In this document: positions 1 through 7,203 of the stretch, piece after piece
Position numbering within the stretch: the stretch's first letter is position 1
Layout: the number at the start of each line of letters is the position of its first letter
Assembly (NCBI GenBank): GCA_903939515.1
Contig: CAJAHH010000139.1
Span: 1-60,275 of the forward strand
Origin: an uncultured Verrucomicrobiota bacterium
Lineage (GTDB): Bacteria > Verrucomicrobiota > Verrucomicrobiia > Limisphaerales > UBA9464
DNA length: 60,275 nt
Direction of reading: 5' to 3'
Notes under the pieces: model-generated
What the model was told of the DNA's origin: nothing
The model's database searches: none
What the model saw: only the letters and a program-made list of their open reading frames with translations
Made by a program: the position numbers and the translations under genes

Positions 1-250
1 CGCTTTCGGAGAAATCGCCCTACCTCGGAGGTGCTCAGGCGAGGCTGAGTTTGTGGCAGGACTCTCTGGATGAAGCCTAATGACTTCCGAGGTAGGGACC
101 GATCTCCGAGCGGTCCGGCTCTGTGGAGCTCGCTGTATAGAGTGCTAGCCAGGGAGACTGGCGCTTCAATGTCATGTTCGCCGGAGCGGCGCTTTCGGAG
201 AAATCGCCCTACCTCGGAGGTGCTCAGGTAAGGCCGGGCATCGTTCCGGA
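1..250. repeat. Dispersed 39-bp repeat, two direct copies and one degenerate inverted copy
   Basis: A 39-bp block beginning CGCTTTCGGAGAAATCGCCC occupies 1-39 and recurs without change at 190-228, a spacing of 189 bp. A degenerate copy on the opposite strand lies at about 79-110 and shares the CCGAGGTAGGG core, so copies 1 and 2 could pair in a transcript. No open reading frame that I would trust lies in 1-250. The stretch follows the 3' end of rlmN. Its function is unknown. It may be a multicopy intergenic element. Confidence 0.7.
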
Positions 251-1402
251 TTAGGGTGTTATCGCCGCCAATTGCCCGCAGCCGGCGGCGATGTCGATGC
301 CGCGCCGCTGGCGCACCGTGCTGGGTAGTCCGTAGGTGAGCAGGATGTCCTGAAATTCCCGTGCAGCCGCCCCGCCCGTGGGTTGACCCGCGTAGCCCTC
401 GGTGGGATTGAGCGGGATGAGGTTCACTTGCGACGGGATGTTCTGGAGCAAGCGCCCGAGGGCATGGGCGTGATCTGGGCCGTCGTTGCGGCCTTCTATG
501 AGCGTCCACTCGAAGAAGATCCGGCAACCCAGCGTGGTGGTGTGCTCGCGACAGGCGTCGATGAGTTCGTCGAGCGGCCACTTACGGGCCACCGGGATGA
601 GGGCCGCGCGTTCGGCCTGGGTGGCCCCGTGCAGCGAGACGGCCAGGCGCACCGGTTGGCGTTCGGCGGTCAATCGACGTATCCCCGGTACCACGCCCAC
701 GGTGGACACGGTGATCTTGTCGGCCCCCAGCGATAGCCCGGCCGAATCCCGCAAGATGGCGATGGCTTGCATCACGGCGTCGTAGTTGTGCAGTGGTTCG
801 CCCATACCCATGAAGACGACGTTGCGCAGCCGCTCATGCCGGTGGAACACCGAGGCGTGATTCGGGTTGGCTAGGGCAGGGACTGTGGACTCCGGTTGGT
901 CCGAGCGGGGAGCCGTTTCGCGCAGCACCTGGTCTACGTGCAGCACCTGGCCAACGATCTCCCCGGCGGTGAGGTGGCGCGTGTAGCCGCGCTGCCCGGT
1001 GGCGCAGAACACGCAGCCCATGGCGCAGCCGACTTGCGAGCTCACGCAGGCGGTGGTCCGGCCGCTGTAGCGCATGAGCACCGTCTCGATGACTTCGCCA
1101 TCAGGCAGCCCAAGCAGGTACTTGCGCGTGAAGCCGTCGGAGGAGCGGGTTTCCCGGATCACCGGGGGGAAGTGCAGGCGATGGTCGCGCAGTACTCGCT
1201 CCACGAAGCGCGGCGGCAATCGGTCCGAAGTCTGGAACTCGCGCCGGCCAGCCTGATAGAGCTGGTACCAGAGCGTGCTGGCGTGCACCTCGGCGAACCC
1301 CCAAGCCTTGGCGGTGTTCTTCCACTCCGCCCGCGTCAACCCCAGCACTTCCGTCGGGGCAGCGGACCGTTGGGTCTCAGTATTGAATGGGGCCTCGGAC
1401 AT
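251..1402 (-). CDS. rlmN: 23S rRNA (adenine-2503-C2)-methyltransferase RlmN
   Basis: This is a radical-SAM enzyme of about 383 residues that methylates C2 of A2503 in 23S rRNA, and in many bacteria also A37 of some tRNAs. The radical-SAM cluster motif CAMGCVFC is near residue 130, followed by ATGQRG. A GMGEP motif and the C-terminal AAGCGQL, which contains the cysteine that is transiently methylated in this family, are both present. A family-atypical insertion of about 30 residues sits between the cluster and GMGEP. The reading frame can start at GTG 1408 or ATG 1402. I prefer the ATG because neither site has a Shine-Dalgarno sequence. Family assignment is very secure. Confidence 0.96.
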   Translation of the reverse strand: MSEAPFNTETQRSAAPTEVLGLTRAEWKNTAKAWGFAEVHASTLWYQLYQAGRREFQTSDRLPPRFVERVLRDHRLHFPPVIRETRSSDGFTRKYLLGLPDGEVIETVLMRYSGRTTACVSSQVGCAMGCVFCATGQRGYTRHLTAGEIVGQVLHVDQVLRETAPRSDQPESTVPALANPNHASVFHRHERLRNVVFMGMGEPLHNYDAVMQAIAILRDSAGLSLGADKITVSTVGVVPGIRRLTAERQPVRLAVSLHGATQAERAALIPVARKWPLDELIDACREHTTTLGCRIFFEWTLIEGRNDGPDHAHALGRLLQNIPSQVNLIPLNPTEGYAGQPTGGAAAREFQDILLTYGLPSTVRQRRGIDIAAGCGQLAAITP

Positions 1403-1796
1403 CGGCACTGAGCATAGGCCAATGGCTTGCGCGGCGGAAGGCTGGGCAGGGGATGACCCTGTCGTGGAAATCGATGACTCCGGAGGTTCAGCGCGGCGCG
1501 GCTGTTTAAATGAGTTTTTGAAACTCGGAGTTTAGAAAACTCAAATCACCTGAAGTCCCGCCCGGCATGATGGATGGGTCGCGAGCCGGGAATCTTGGCC
1601 GCTGATTTTGTGCGCCGGGTTGAAATGATCAGCGATGCCGCGCGTGTTAACCAAACCATGCGAAACCCGGGCGACGAGACGGATCGGCCGTGGCGAAAAT
1701 CCTGCCTCGCGGCGTGCATTCTGTTCCGTAAGCAGGCTGGCCGCATGAGGGCCCGTGACCAGCGCATTGGTCGACGGCTCGCCCAAGATCCGGAAG
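1403..1796. other. Gene-free stretch with a long AT-rich palindrome
   Basis: Between rlmN and the M56 gene, both on the minus strand, I see no credible gene. The open frames here overlap the 3' end of the M56 gene in other frames and have arginine/proline-rich shadow composition. The only clear structure is the palindrome at 1511-1543, listed separately. Confidence 0.6.
1511..1543 (-). terminator. AT-rich 33-bp palindrome, possible terminator or protein site
   Basis: The outer arms TGAGTTTT (1511-1518) and AAAACTCA (1536-1543) are perfect complements. After a 2-nt mismatch on each side, AAACT and AGTTT pair around a short loop. On the minus strand the hairpin is followed by TTTAAA. It lies about 250 bp after the M56-Wzz stop codon and 109 bp before rlmN, so it could end the M56 transcript. 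The stem is poor in G and C, and an operator is an equal alternative. Confidence 0.35.
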
Positions 1797-3422
1797 TCAC
1801 CAACCGCCCCCGCCCCCGTTCCAGCGGCTGCGTCGGGTGGGCGGCACGGCCGGATCGATGATCTGCACTGCGGCTTGGGAGGAGAGAGTGGTCTCCGCAT
1901 CGGCCCGAATGGCACCCTCCAGCATGGCTTCATAGACTTTGATCTGGCTGGTGGCCAGGACACCGTCGACGTCATTGGTGGTCGAGTGGGAAAGCCTCTT
2001 TTTGGCTTCGGCCAAGTCGTTGGCGATTCTCAGGGTCGAATTGAGTCTCGCTATAGCGTTTGCATGCTGGTCCCTCCTGTCCCTGTCGACCGCGAATGTG
2101 GCTAGCAAGTTGGCTAGGTCGGCGGCCAGTTTCGGATCTTCGCTCGCCACGTGGATCTCCAGGATTGGGGCACTGCGGTATTGCGAAACCTGGATCCGGC
2201 CCGTGAGGCGATCGACGCAGGCAGCCGGGTCCAACGACCATCGCTTCGGCAATTCGTGGATCTCCGATACGGAGGTCAGGTTTGACGGAGATTGAATCGC
2301 CTGCATGGACGTCATCAGGGCGTAGTCATCCTGTGATTCCAGTCTCAGGCGGGCTGTCGCGACGTAAAGGCGGGGGCCGAGGACGATGGAAACCAGTGCG
2401 ATTCCGAGGCCGACCACCCCCAAGATTAGGGTCATCCGGACCCAGCCCTTTCGAGAGGCGGTGGTCCCCGTGGATCCGGGCGGCCGACCTTGCAGCAGGC
2501 GTCGGACACGGGAGGCCACGGAGCCGTCGGTGGCGGCCAGTGCGAGGGGTTCGGCGGTGTACGCCCGTTCGGCCAACGTCACCAGGGCTTCGGCCAGGGA
2601 GTGCCCTTGGCCTTGGGCCTCGAAGACACGGTCGTCGCAACGATGTTCGCGCTCGCGGCGGATTTGTTCCGAGACCCACCACACGGCCGGATGGTAGAAG
2701 AGCAGGGTCTCGACCGCGCGCTGCAGCAGGTGGATGAGCGGATCCCGCCCGTGCACGTGGGCCAACTCATGCAACAGCAGCGCCTCGATTTGCAGGCCTG
2801 GCAGACTTTGGAGCATTCCAAGCGGCAGCACGAGCATCGGCCGGAACCACCCGACGATGAGCGGCCCGTGGACGCGGGGTGACTCCCGCAGGGGGACCTG
2901 GCTTCGGAGGCCCAGTCGCCGACCTAGGGAGTCGCAGCACTCCTGCCACTCTGAGGGTGCGGGCGAAGTCTCGCGGGTGGCCCATCGATGCAGCCGCCAC
3001 GCGCCGCCTAGCAGGCGCAGTGCTGAAACCGCCACGCCTATCATCCAAAGCGCGGTGATCCAAGGCGTCCACGGCAGGAGCGCCGCGGGAAGGGTCGCGG
3101 AGCCCGGAGCGATGGTCTCGGCAGAACCGGTGGCCAAGACCGACACGGTCGCGGACAGTGCCGGTGCCACCACTGCTGCGGATGACGCGATGGAGGGACC
3201 GGTGGAGCACAGCACCCAGAACGTCACCAGTGGCGCGATCGCCATCAGGGCTAGGGTCGTGCAGGCCAGCGCGTGGCGATCGGAGGCGGTGGCGTTGCGG
3301 AGGCGTCGCAGGGCCAGGGCGAGGCCGGCGGCCAGCAAGACCCCTTGCCAGAGGAAATGCAGCAGGGCCAGGGCGGCGGGGATCATCCAGGGGGCCGACA
3401 GGTCGGAAGGGAAGGGGCTCAT
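1797..3422 (-). CDS. BlaR1-like M56 metalloprotease with a C-terminal Wzz-like domain
   Basis: This 541-residue membrane protein is a zinc protease of the M56 (BlaR1/MecR1) family. Hydrophobic segments lie near residues 14-39, 50-74 and 112-139. The zinc motif HELAH is at 218-222 within LLLHELAHVHGRD, and the downstream REREHRCDD is typical of the family. A fourth membrane segment at about 331-349 leads to an external domain. That domain (about 350-530) starts LYVATARLRL, contains SAPILEIHVASEDPKLAADL and ends VQIIDPAVPP. These are the hallmarks of Wzz/polysaccharide co-polymerase domains, but no second Wzz membrane helix follows. The start codon overlaps the stop of the BlaI gene by 4 bp (ATGA), so the two are translationally coupled. 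By analogy with BlaR1, sensing would trigger cleavage of the repressor. The ligand is unknown. Confidence 0.88.
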   Translation of the reverse strand: MSPFPSDLSAPWMIPAALALLHFLWQGVLLAAGLALALRRLRNATASDRHALACTTLALMAIAPLVTFWVLCSTGPSIASSAAVVAPALSATVSVLATGSAETIAPGSATLPAALLPWTPWITALWMIGVAVSALRLLGGAWRLHRWATRETSPAPSEWQECCDSLGRRLGLRSQVPLRESPRVHGPLIVGWFRPMLVLPLGMLQSLPGLQIEALLLHELAHVHGRDPLIHLLQRAVETLLFYHPAVWWVSEQIRREREHRCDDRVFEAQGQGHSLAEALVTLAERAYTAEPLALAATDGSVASRVRRLLQGRPPGSTGTTASRKGWVRMTLILGVVGLGIALVSIVLGPRLYVATARLRLESQDDYALMTSMQAIQSPSNLTSVSEIHELPKRWSLDPAACVDRLTGRIQVSQYRSAPILEIHVASEDPKLAADLANLLATFAVDRDRRDQHANAIARLNSTLRIANDLAEAKKRLSHSTTNDVDGVLATSQIKVYEAMLEGAIRADAETTLSSQAAVQIIDPAVPPTRRSRWNGGGGGW

Positions 3423-3799
3423 GGGCGTCGGGTGTCGAGGGTGTTGAGGAGTTTCCTCAGTTCGGTGAGTTCTTCACGGGAGGGCTTGCTGCCGGAGAGG
3501 GCCTGCAGCACCAGCTTCTGGACGGACCCGCCGAACGCGCGGTCGAGCAGGTCGTCCACCAGCTGCCGTTGGGTCTTCTCCTCGGGCTGCGACGGGGCAA
3601 AGACGTGGCTTTGTTGCGAGTCGTCCCGTGTGACCAAGCCCTTCTCGGTCATGATCTGCAGCAGCTTGAGGATGGTGGTGTAACCGGTCCCCGGCTCGGA
3701 ACGCTCAACCACCTGCCGGACGGTGGAAGGTCCTTTGGCCCAGAGGACCCGCAGGATGGACAACTCCGCCTCAGTGGGGCGTCGGTGTTGTTGAGTCAT
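3419..3799 (-). CDS. BlaI/MecI/CopY-family transcriptional repressor (left circuit)
   Basis: This 126-residue winged-helix repressor has the family opening PTEAELSILRVLWAKGPSTV, a recognition region around GTGYTTILKLLQIMTEKGLV, and a C-terminal dimerisation part. Members repress their own operon and are inactivated by proteolysis triggered by the partner M56 sensor, here the overlapping downstream gene. Two palindromes at 3814-3829 and 3835-3850 lie immediately upstream and overlap the predicted promoter, as expected for autorepression. The predicted transcription start is only about 4 nt before the ATG. Confidence 0.93.
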   Translation of the reverse strand: MTQQHRRPTEAELSILRVLWAKGPSTVRQVVERSEPGTGYTTILKLLQIMTEKGLVTRDDSQQSHVFAPSQPEEKTQRQLVDDLLDRAFGGSVQKLVLQALSGSKPSREELTELRKLLNTLDTRRP

Positions 3800-3809
3800 T
3801 GGAGATGAA

Positions 3810-3836
3810 GTTGTACGAGGTTCTTCGTAGAGTCAA
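3810..3836 (-). promoter_or_regulatory. Predicted promoter of the left BlaI-M56 operon
   Basis: On the minus strand a -35-like TTGACT (3836-3831) is followed after 15 bp by a -10-like TACAAC (3815-3810). Transcription would begin near 3803, giving a leader of only a few bases before the ATG at 3799. The spacer is short for a sigma-70 promoter, so this is tentative. The two operator palindromes cover its -35 and its spacer/-10. Confidence 0.45.
3814..3829. promoter_or_regulatory. BlaI-type operator O1 (left circuit)
   Basis: TACGAGGTTCTTCGTA is an inverted repeat with arms TACGA/TCGTA. It lies 15 bp upstream of the blaI start and covers the spacer and -10 of the predicted promoter. With O2 it forms a pair 21 bp apart centre to centre, which is two turns on the same helix face. 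Confidence 0.65.
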
Positions 3837-3850
3837 CGAAGACCTTCGTA
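3835..3850. promoter_or_regulatory. BlaI-type operator O2 (left circuit)
   Basis: AACGAAGACCTTCGTA is a second inverted repeat (arms ACGAA/TTCGT) related to O1. It overlaps the -35 of the predicted minus-strand promoter. Double operators of this kind are usual for BlaI/MecI control regions. Confidence 0.65.
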
Positions 3851-3927
3851 GACATGTGTAGAACCCGATCGGATTCGGTGGGTTTAGGCCGTTTCTAGGA
3901 CCTGCCTCGAGGCCTATGATCCATCGG

Positions 3928-3943
3928 GTCGTTTAAAAACGAC
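3928..3943. promoter_or_regulatory. 16-bp palindrome in the divergent control region
   Basis: GTCGTTTAAAAACGAC has 7-bp arms around a 2-bp centre. It lies upstream of the -35 of the right-hand promoter. It differs from both operator types, so it may be a separate activator site, an UP-like AT element, or chance. Confidence 0.35.
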
Positions 3944-3950
3944 AATGCAA

Positions 3951-3980
3951 TTGACATCGCTACATTTGTAGCGATACGGT
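3951..3980 (+). promoter_or_regulatory. Predicted promoter of the right BlaI-M56 operon
   Basis: A perfect -35 hexamer TTGACA is at 3951-3956. The best -10 is weak: TACGGT at 3975-3980 (18-bp spacer) or GATACG at 3973-3978. Transcription would begin at about 3986-3988, that is, at or next to the ATG at 3988, giving a leaderless mRNA. The operator palindrome 3956-3975 fills the spacer. Confidence 0.5.
3956..3975. promoter_or_regulatory. BlaI-type operator of the right circuit
   Basis: ATCGCTACATTTGTAGCGAT is a 20-bp inverted repeat with perfect 9-bp arms. Its core TACA-N2-TGTA is the known half-site arrangement of bla/mec operators. It lies between the -35 and -10 of the right-hand promoter, so binding should block RNA polymerase directly. 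The half-site differs from TACGA of the left circuit. Confidence 0.75.
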
Positions 3981-3987
3981 GACATAC

Positions 3988-4419
3988 ATGATTACCAACG
4001 CCTCTTTGCCTGAACTCACGGAGTCCGAATGGGCCGTCATCAAGGCGGTCTGGAGTCTCGAGCCCTGCCCGGCACCGACCGTCCAGGAGCACCTAGCCGG
4101 CCAGCGCGACTGGTCGGTCTCCACGGTTCGTACGCTGATGGAGCGCATGGCCGCCAAGGGGCTGCTCACCTCCGAGAAGCTCCGCAACCTGACCCTCTAC
4201 CGCTCGGCGGTGTCGCGCCAACAGGCCCAATTGGGTGAACTGCGCTATGCGCTGAAGAACGCCTTCGATGGCGCGCTCACGCCCATGGTCCAGTGCCTGC
4301 TCGAATCCGAGCGCCTCGACTCGGGCCAGCTGGATCAGCTCGAGGCCCTCATCGCGGCCCGCCGCAAAACCGCCCGGGCGAAAAATCCCAAAACTCCGTC
4401 GCCCACTCCCAAGCCGTGA
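3988..4419 (+). CDS. BlaI/MecI/CopY-family transcriptional repressor (right circuit)
   Basis: This winged-helix repressor of 143 residues has the family pattern LTESEWAVIKAVWSLEPCPA followed by STVRTLMERMAAKGLL and a lysine/proline-rich tail. A GTG at 3979 is in frame three codons earlier. I prefer the ATG at 3988 because the predicted promoter would place the RNA 5' end there. It is divergent from the left-hand repressor and precedes its own M56 gene by 86 bp. It should repress the pair through the 3956-3975 palindrome. It is clearly a paralogue of the left BlaI but diverged in sequence. Confidence 0.92.
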   Translation: MITNASLPELTESEWAVIKAVWSLEPCPAPTVQEHLAGQRDWSVSTVRTLMERMAAKGLLTSEKLRNLTLYRSAVSRQQAQLGELRYALKNAFDGALTPMVQCLLESERLDSGQLDQLEALIAARRKTARAKNPKTPSPTPKP

Positions 4420-4505
4420 TGCGGGGCTCCGGGGGTGATTCGTCATGCCTCGGGCTTCGTTGAAATCCTCCCATTCTTTTCCTCCCTCTCCATTTCCTTC
4501 GTTCC

Positions 4506-6425
4506 ATGAGCACCGATTCTTTTTCCTCTTTTGTTTTGTGGTTCAACGACACCGGAACTTCCAGCACCGCGGTGGCGGTGAGCATGTCCGTGCAGTTGGC
4601 CGTCTTGGTGGGTGTCTTGTCCGGGCTAGATTGGCTAATTCGCCACCGGGCCCGGGCGGCCTTGCGGCATGGGTTGTGGATGCTGGTGGTGATCAAACTA
4701 CTGCTGCCCGTCGACCTGCTGTCGCCCACGGCCATCGCCTATTGGGCAGCGCCGTGGTTAGTGACTCCCGCGGTGCGAGTGCCCCGAGCGGCGGCGGGCT
4801 CAGCGACCGTGGTCTCTGAGGTTTCGCAAGTTGTCGGGCCGGTCGGACTGAAGACCGCGACGCCCGCACACCCGAAGCTCCAATTGGCCGGCGGGCTTCT
4901 GCTGGTTTGGGTCGTCGGTTGCGGTGCCTGGGCAATCTGGGTGCTGTTGCGGAGCCGGGAGGTGGCCCGACAGGTTCGGGATTCGGACGAGGCACCGGAG
5001 GCCTTGCAAACAGTGCTGGCCGAGACCGCGGCCGGGCTGGGGCTGCGGTCGAAGCTTCCGCGGTTGCGCCTCACCGATACGGCGCAGGGGCCGGCGCTGT
5101 GTGGGCTGTTCCGGCCGGTGATCTTGCTGCCCCGGGGGCTCAGCGAGCAGATCGAAGCCGAGTCGCTCCGGCAGGTACTTCGGCATGAACTCATTCATTT
5201 GCAGCGGTGGGACCTCGCCTGGAACTTGCTCCAAGTTTGCGTTCAGATCGCGTGGTGGTGGAATCCGCTGGTGTGGTTTGCCAACGCCCGCATCCGGTCC
5301 TTGCGCGAGGCCGCGGTCGATGAGGCAGTGATGCTGGAGCCGGGTGCCGACGACTACCCGGCCACGCTGGTCGCCGTGGCCCGCTACTGTGCAGTTCCCC
5401 CACGGATGCCCATGGCCTTCCTCGGAGTCCTCGAATCCGGCAGCCGGCTTGAGGCGCGAGTTCGACGGTTGTTGGAACGTCCATTACCCCGTAGTGCCCG
5501 ATTGGGCTGGGTGGGCTGTGTGACGGTGCTCGTGGCCGGCGCGCTGTTCCTGCCGATGGGCTTCGCCCGGGTCGAGACCCCAGCTCCGCCCACGCCGGTA
5601 GCGAAGGCACCGACCGATCCGAACGCCATCCCGGCGGGTGGTTCGACGGCGAGTTCGAAACCCATCCCGGCCGCCGCCGCGCAATTAAACTCCGCCCCCA
5701 AGGTTGAGCCGGCTGCGCCGGACAGCCTGCGGGCCGCCGCTAGTTCCGTCGTCCCAGCCATCGATGCGCCTTTGCAAGTTGATATCCAAGGGCGATTCGT
5801 CCACATCCGCGGCGCCCTGCCTCCGGAGTTGGTTGGCGTGCTTTCCTCGAACCGTAGTTCCGTCCGGCTCACGGCGGCAGCGACCCGTGGTTTGATTAAG
5901 GTCTTTGAGGAACGCGATGGGATCGATTTCCTAACCGCGCCGCGTATGACGACTTTGTCCAACCGTGGGGCTGAGATCTCGGTGTCGGATGTCAAAGTGA
6001 TCGACGGCAAGAACGCGGGCCCAACCCTTCAGGTCATTCCTGCCGTTTCGAACCCGGCCATCGAGCTGTCCGTCTTCGCGTCCATGGTTCAAGTTCATGG
6101 AGATAGGCCCGATTCGAACGGAGCCTCCGGACCTTTGGTCCGAACCAACCTCGTCTGGGTCAGGGAGCGGAGCTGGATCTGGGACGGGCAGAGTGTGCTC
6201 ATCGATGTGGGGGCGCTCACCAACCGGGTGCACTTCGTCGATAAGGTGCCCTACCTCGGAGATCTGCCGCTCGTCGGCGGGTTCTTCCGCAAGGAGGAGA
6301 CTCAAGACCAGGTGAGTCGACTGTTCGTCCTGGTGACCCCGACGCTCATCGACGCCACCGGCCGCCCCATCCACGATCCGGCGCATCCGCCCTTCGATCC
6401 AGCGACTTTCCCGCCGAAGCCCTAA
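4506..6425 (+). CDS. BlaR1-like M56 metalloprotease with a C-terminal secretin-like domain
   Basis: This 639-residue membrane protease has helices near residues 24-46, 55-73 and 127-148, the zinc motif HELIH at 227-231, and the M56 block [13 protein letters not shown] at about 265-277. A fourth membrane segment (333-351) is followed by a Pro/Ala-rich linker (355-420). The exported C-terminus (about 455-616) matches the conserved core of type II/III secretins: [42 protein letters not shown] and [12 protein letters not shown] secretin core without N domains or an outer-membrane signal is unlikely to form a pore here, so a sensor or docking role is inferred. The gene is in the right-hand BlaI operon. 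The ATG has no Shine-Dalgarno sequence. Confidence 0.9.
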   Translation: MSTDSFSSFVLWFNDTGTSSTAVAVSMSVQLAVLVGVLSGLDWLIRHRARAALRHGLWMLVVIKLLLPVDLLSPTAIAYWAAPWLVTPAVRVPRAAAGSATVVSEVSQVVGPVGLKTATPAHPKLQLAGGLLLVWVVGCGAWAIWVLLRSREVARQVRDSDEAPEALQTVLAETAAGLGLRSKLPRLRLTDTAQGPALCGLFRPVILLPRGLSEQIEAESLRQVLRHELIHLQRWDLAWNLLQVCVQIAWWWNPLVWFANARIRSLREAAVDEAVMLEPGADDYPATLVAVARYCAVPPRMPMAFLGVLESGSRLEARVRRLLERPLPRSARLGWVGCVTVLVAGALFLPMGFARVETPAPPTPVAKAPTDPNAIPAGGSTASSKPIPAAAAQLNSAPKVEPAAPDSLRAAASSVVPAIDAPLQVDIQGRFVHIRGALPPELVGVLSSNRSSVRLTAAATRGLIKVFEERDGIDFLTAPRMTTLSNRGAEISVSDVKVIDGKNAGPTLQVIPAVSNPAIELSVFASMVQVHGDRPDSNGASGPLVRTNLVWVRERSWIWDGQSVLIDVGALTNRVHFVDKVPYLGDLPLVGGFFRKEETQDQVSRLFVLVTPTLIDATGRPIHDPAHPPFDPATFPPKP

Positions 6426-6461
6426 ACAACAGCCTGCGCTGCCCGCACAGGACTCACTTCC

Positions 6462-6488
6462 AGGTCCAAGAGGTCCATGAGGTCCATG
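6462..6488. repeat. Three tandem copies of a 9-bp unit
   Basis: AGGTCCAAG, AGGTCCATG and AGGTCCATG follow one another in the gap between the M56-secretin gene and the convergent toxin gene. No role is evident. Confidence 0.6.
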
Positions 6489-6521
6489 GGTCGGGCTCTG
6501 TCTTCCGCAAGGCCTGCCCAC

Positions 6522-6788
6522 TCATTCGTAGTGAGTCCACAGTCGGAGAATCTTCACCGTTTTGATGACGGGGAACACCTGATACACCACTCGGTGTTGG
6601 ATGTTGATCCGCCGGGAGTAGGCGCCGGCCAGATCCCCTACCAGTTTTTCAAACGGCGGAGGGTTGCGGAAAGGGTCCTCCGCGAGGATCTCCAAGAGTT
6701 GGATCGCCTTGGACTTAAGGCCACTGGCGGACAGCTTCTTGGCGTCTTTCTGGGCCTGTTTGGTGTAGACCAATTGCCAGGCTACCAT
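6522..6788 (-). CDS. yoeB: YoeB/Txe-family mRNA interferase toxin
   Basis: The 88-residue protein matches YoeB in length and motifs: PFEKLVGDL with the catalytic Glu47, YSRRINIQHRVVY with Arg66, and C-terminal LWTHYE with His86 and Tyr87. YoeB cleaves ribosome-bound mRNA and is neutralised by YefM. The ATG at 6788 overlaps the antitoxin stop (ATGGTAG), the usual coupling in these pairs. An in-frame ATG at 6806 would add six residues and is less likely. All catalytic residues are present, so the toxin should be active. Confidence 0.92.
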   Translation of the reverse strand: MVAWQLVYTKQAQKDAKKLSASGLKSKAIQLLEILAEDPFRNPPPFEKLVGDLAGAYSRRINIQHRVVYQVFPVIKTVKILRLWTHYE

Positions 6789-7024
6789 GGCAGGCGGGTG
6801 GAGCATCGGCCGACCGTCGTCTCCATGCCCGCTCGGATGGAGTCCCTCATGCCGGGGATCGAGAGCAGGAACAATGTCTCCTGGATCGCGCTCCAGTCCT
6901 CTTCGGACATGAGGATCGCGTTCGTGCGCTTTCCGGTGATGTGGATGGGCTCATGCGACGCGGCCGCCTGATCCATGAGCGAATACAGGGAAGCCCGTGC
7001 TTCGGTAGCCGACAGACTCAACAT
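6782..7024 (-). CDS. yefM: Phd/YefM-family antitoxin
   Basis: This 80-residue antitoxin starts MLSLSATEARASLYSLMDQ and contains EPIHITGKRTNAILMSEEDW, the standard Phd/YefM DNA-binding fold. The C-terminal part, which wraps the toxin, is variable. The frame is open to 7072, but family alignments begin at the ATG at 7024. It is the first gene of the pair and should repress it with the toxin as co-repressor. An inverted repeat at 7033-7054 just upstream is a candidate operator. Confidence 0.9.
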   Translation of the reverse strand: MLSLSATEARASLYSLMDQAAASHEPIHITGKRTNAILMSEEDWSAIQETLFLLSIPGMRDSIRAGMETTVGRCSTRLPW

Positions 7025-7032
7025 GATTAAAG

Positions 7033-7054
7033 AACGTACGGAAAACCGTTCGTT
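7033..7054. promoter_or_regulatory. Inverted repeat upstream of yefM, candidate operator
   Basis: The arms AACGTACGG and CCGTTCGTT pair with one mismatch around an AAAA centre, 9 to 30 bp upstream of the antitoxin ATG. Position and symmetry suit autoregulation by YefM/YoeB. A second short palindrome, AGTGG-CAAT-CCACT, lies at 7060-7073 and may belong to either divergent gene. Confidence 0.45.
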
Positions 7055-7203
7055 GATCAAGTGGCAATCCACTCACTGGGTCTCATTCGCCCGCATCCCC
7101 ACTCCCCCGATCTTGCACTCGGGGTGGCCAGAGCGGACTCGTCCTCGGTCGAATGGCGCCTAGCGCCGGATCGTCGGCTTGCCTAGACTCTTCAACAGTT
7201 CTC

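Noticed and set aside
1541-1975. Minus-strand open frame overlapping the 3' end of the M56-Wzz gene
   Set aside because: It is in a different frame from the M56 gene, with Arg/Pro/Ser-rich shadow composition and no match. Most of it overlaps coding sequence.
6246-6262. CCTACCTCGGAG resembling the core of the 39-bp repeat
   Set aside because: It lies inside the M56-secretin gene and encodes the conserved protein motif VPYLGD, so the match is explained by protein sequence.
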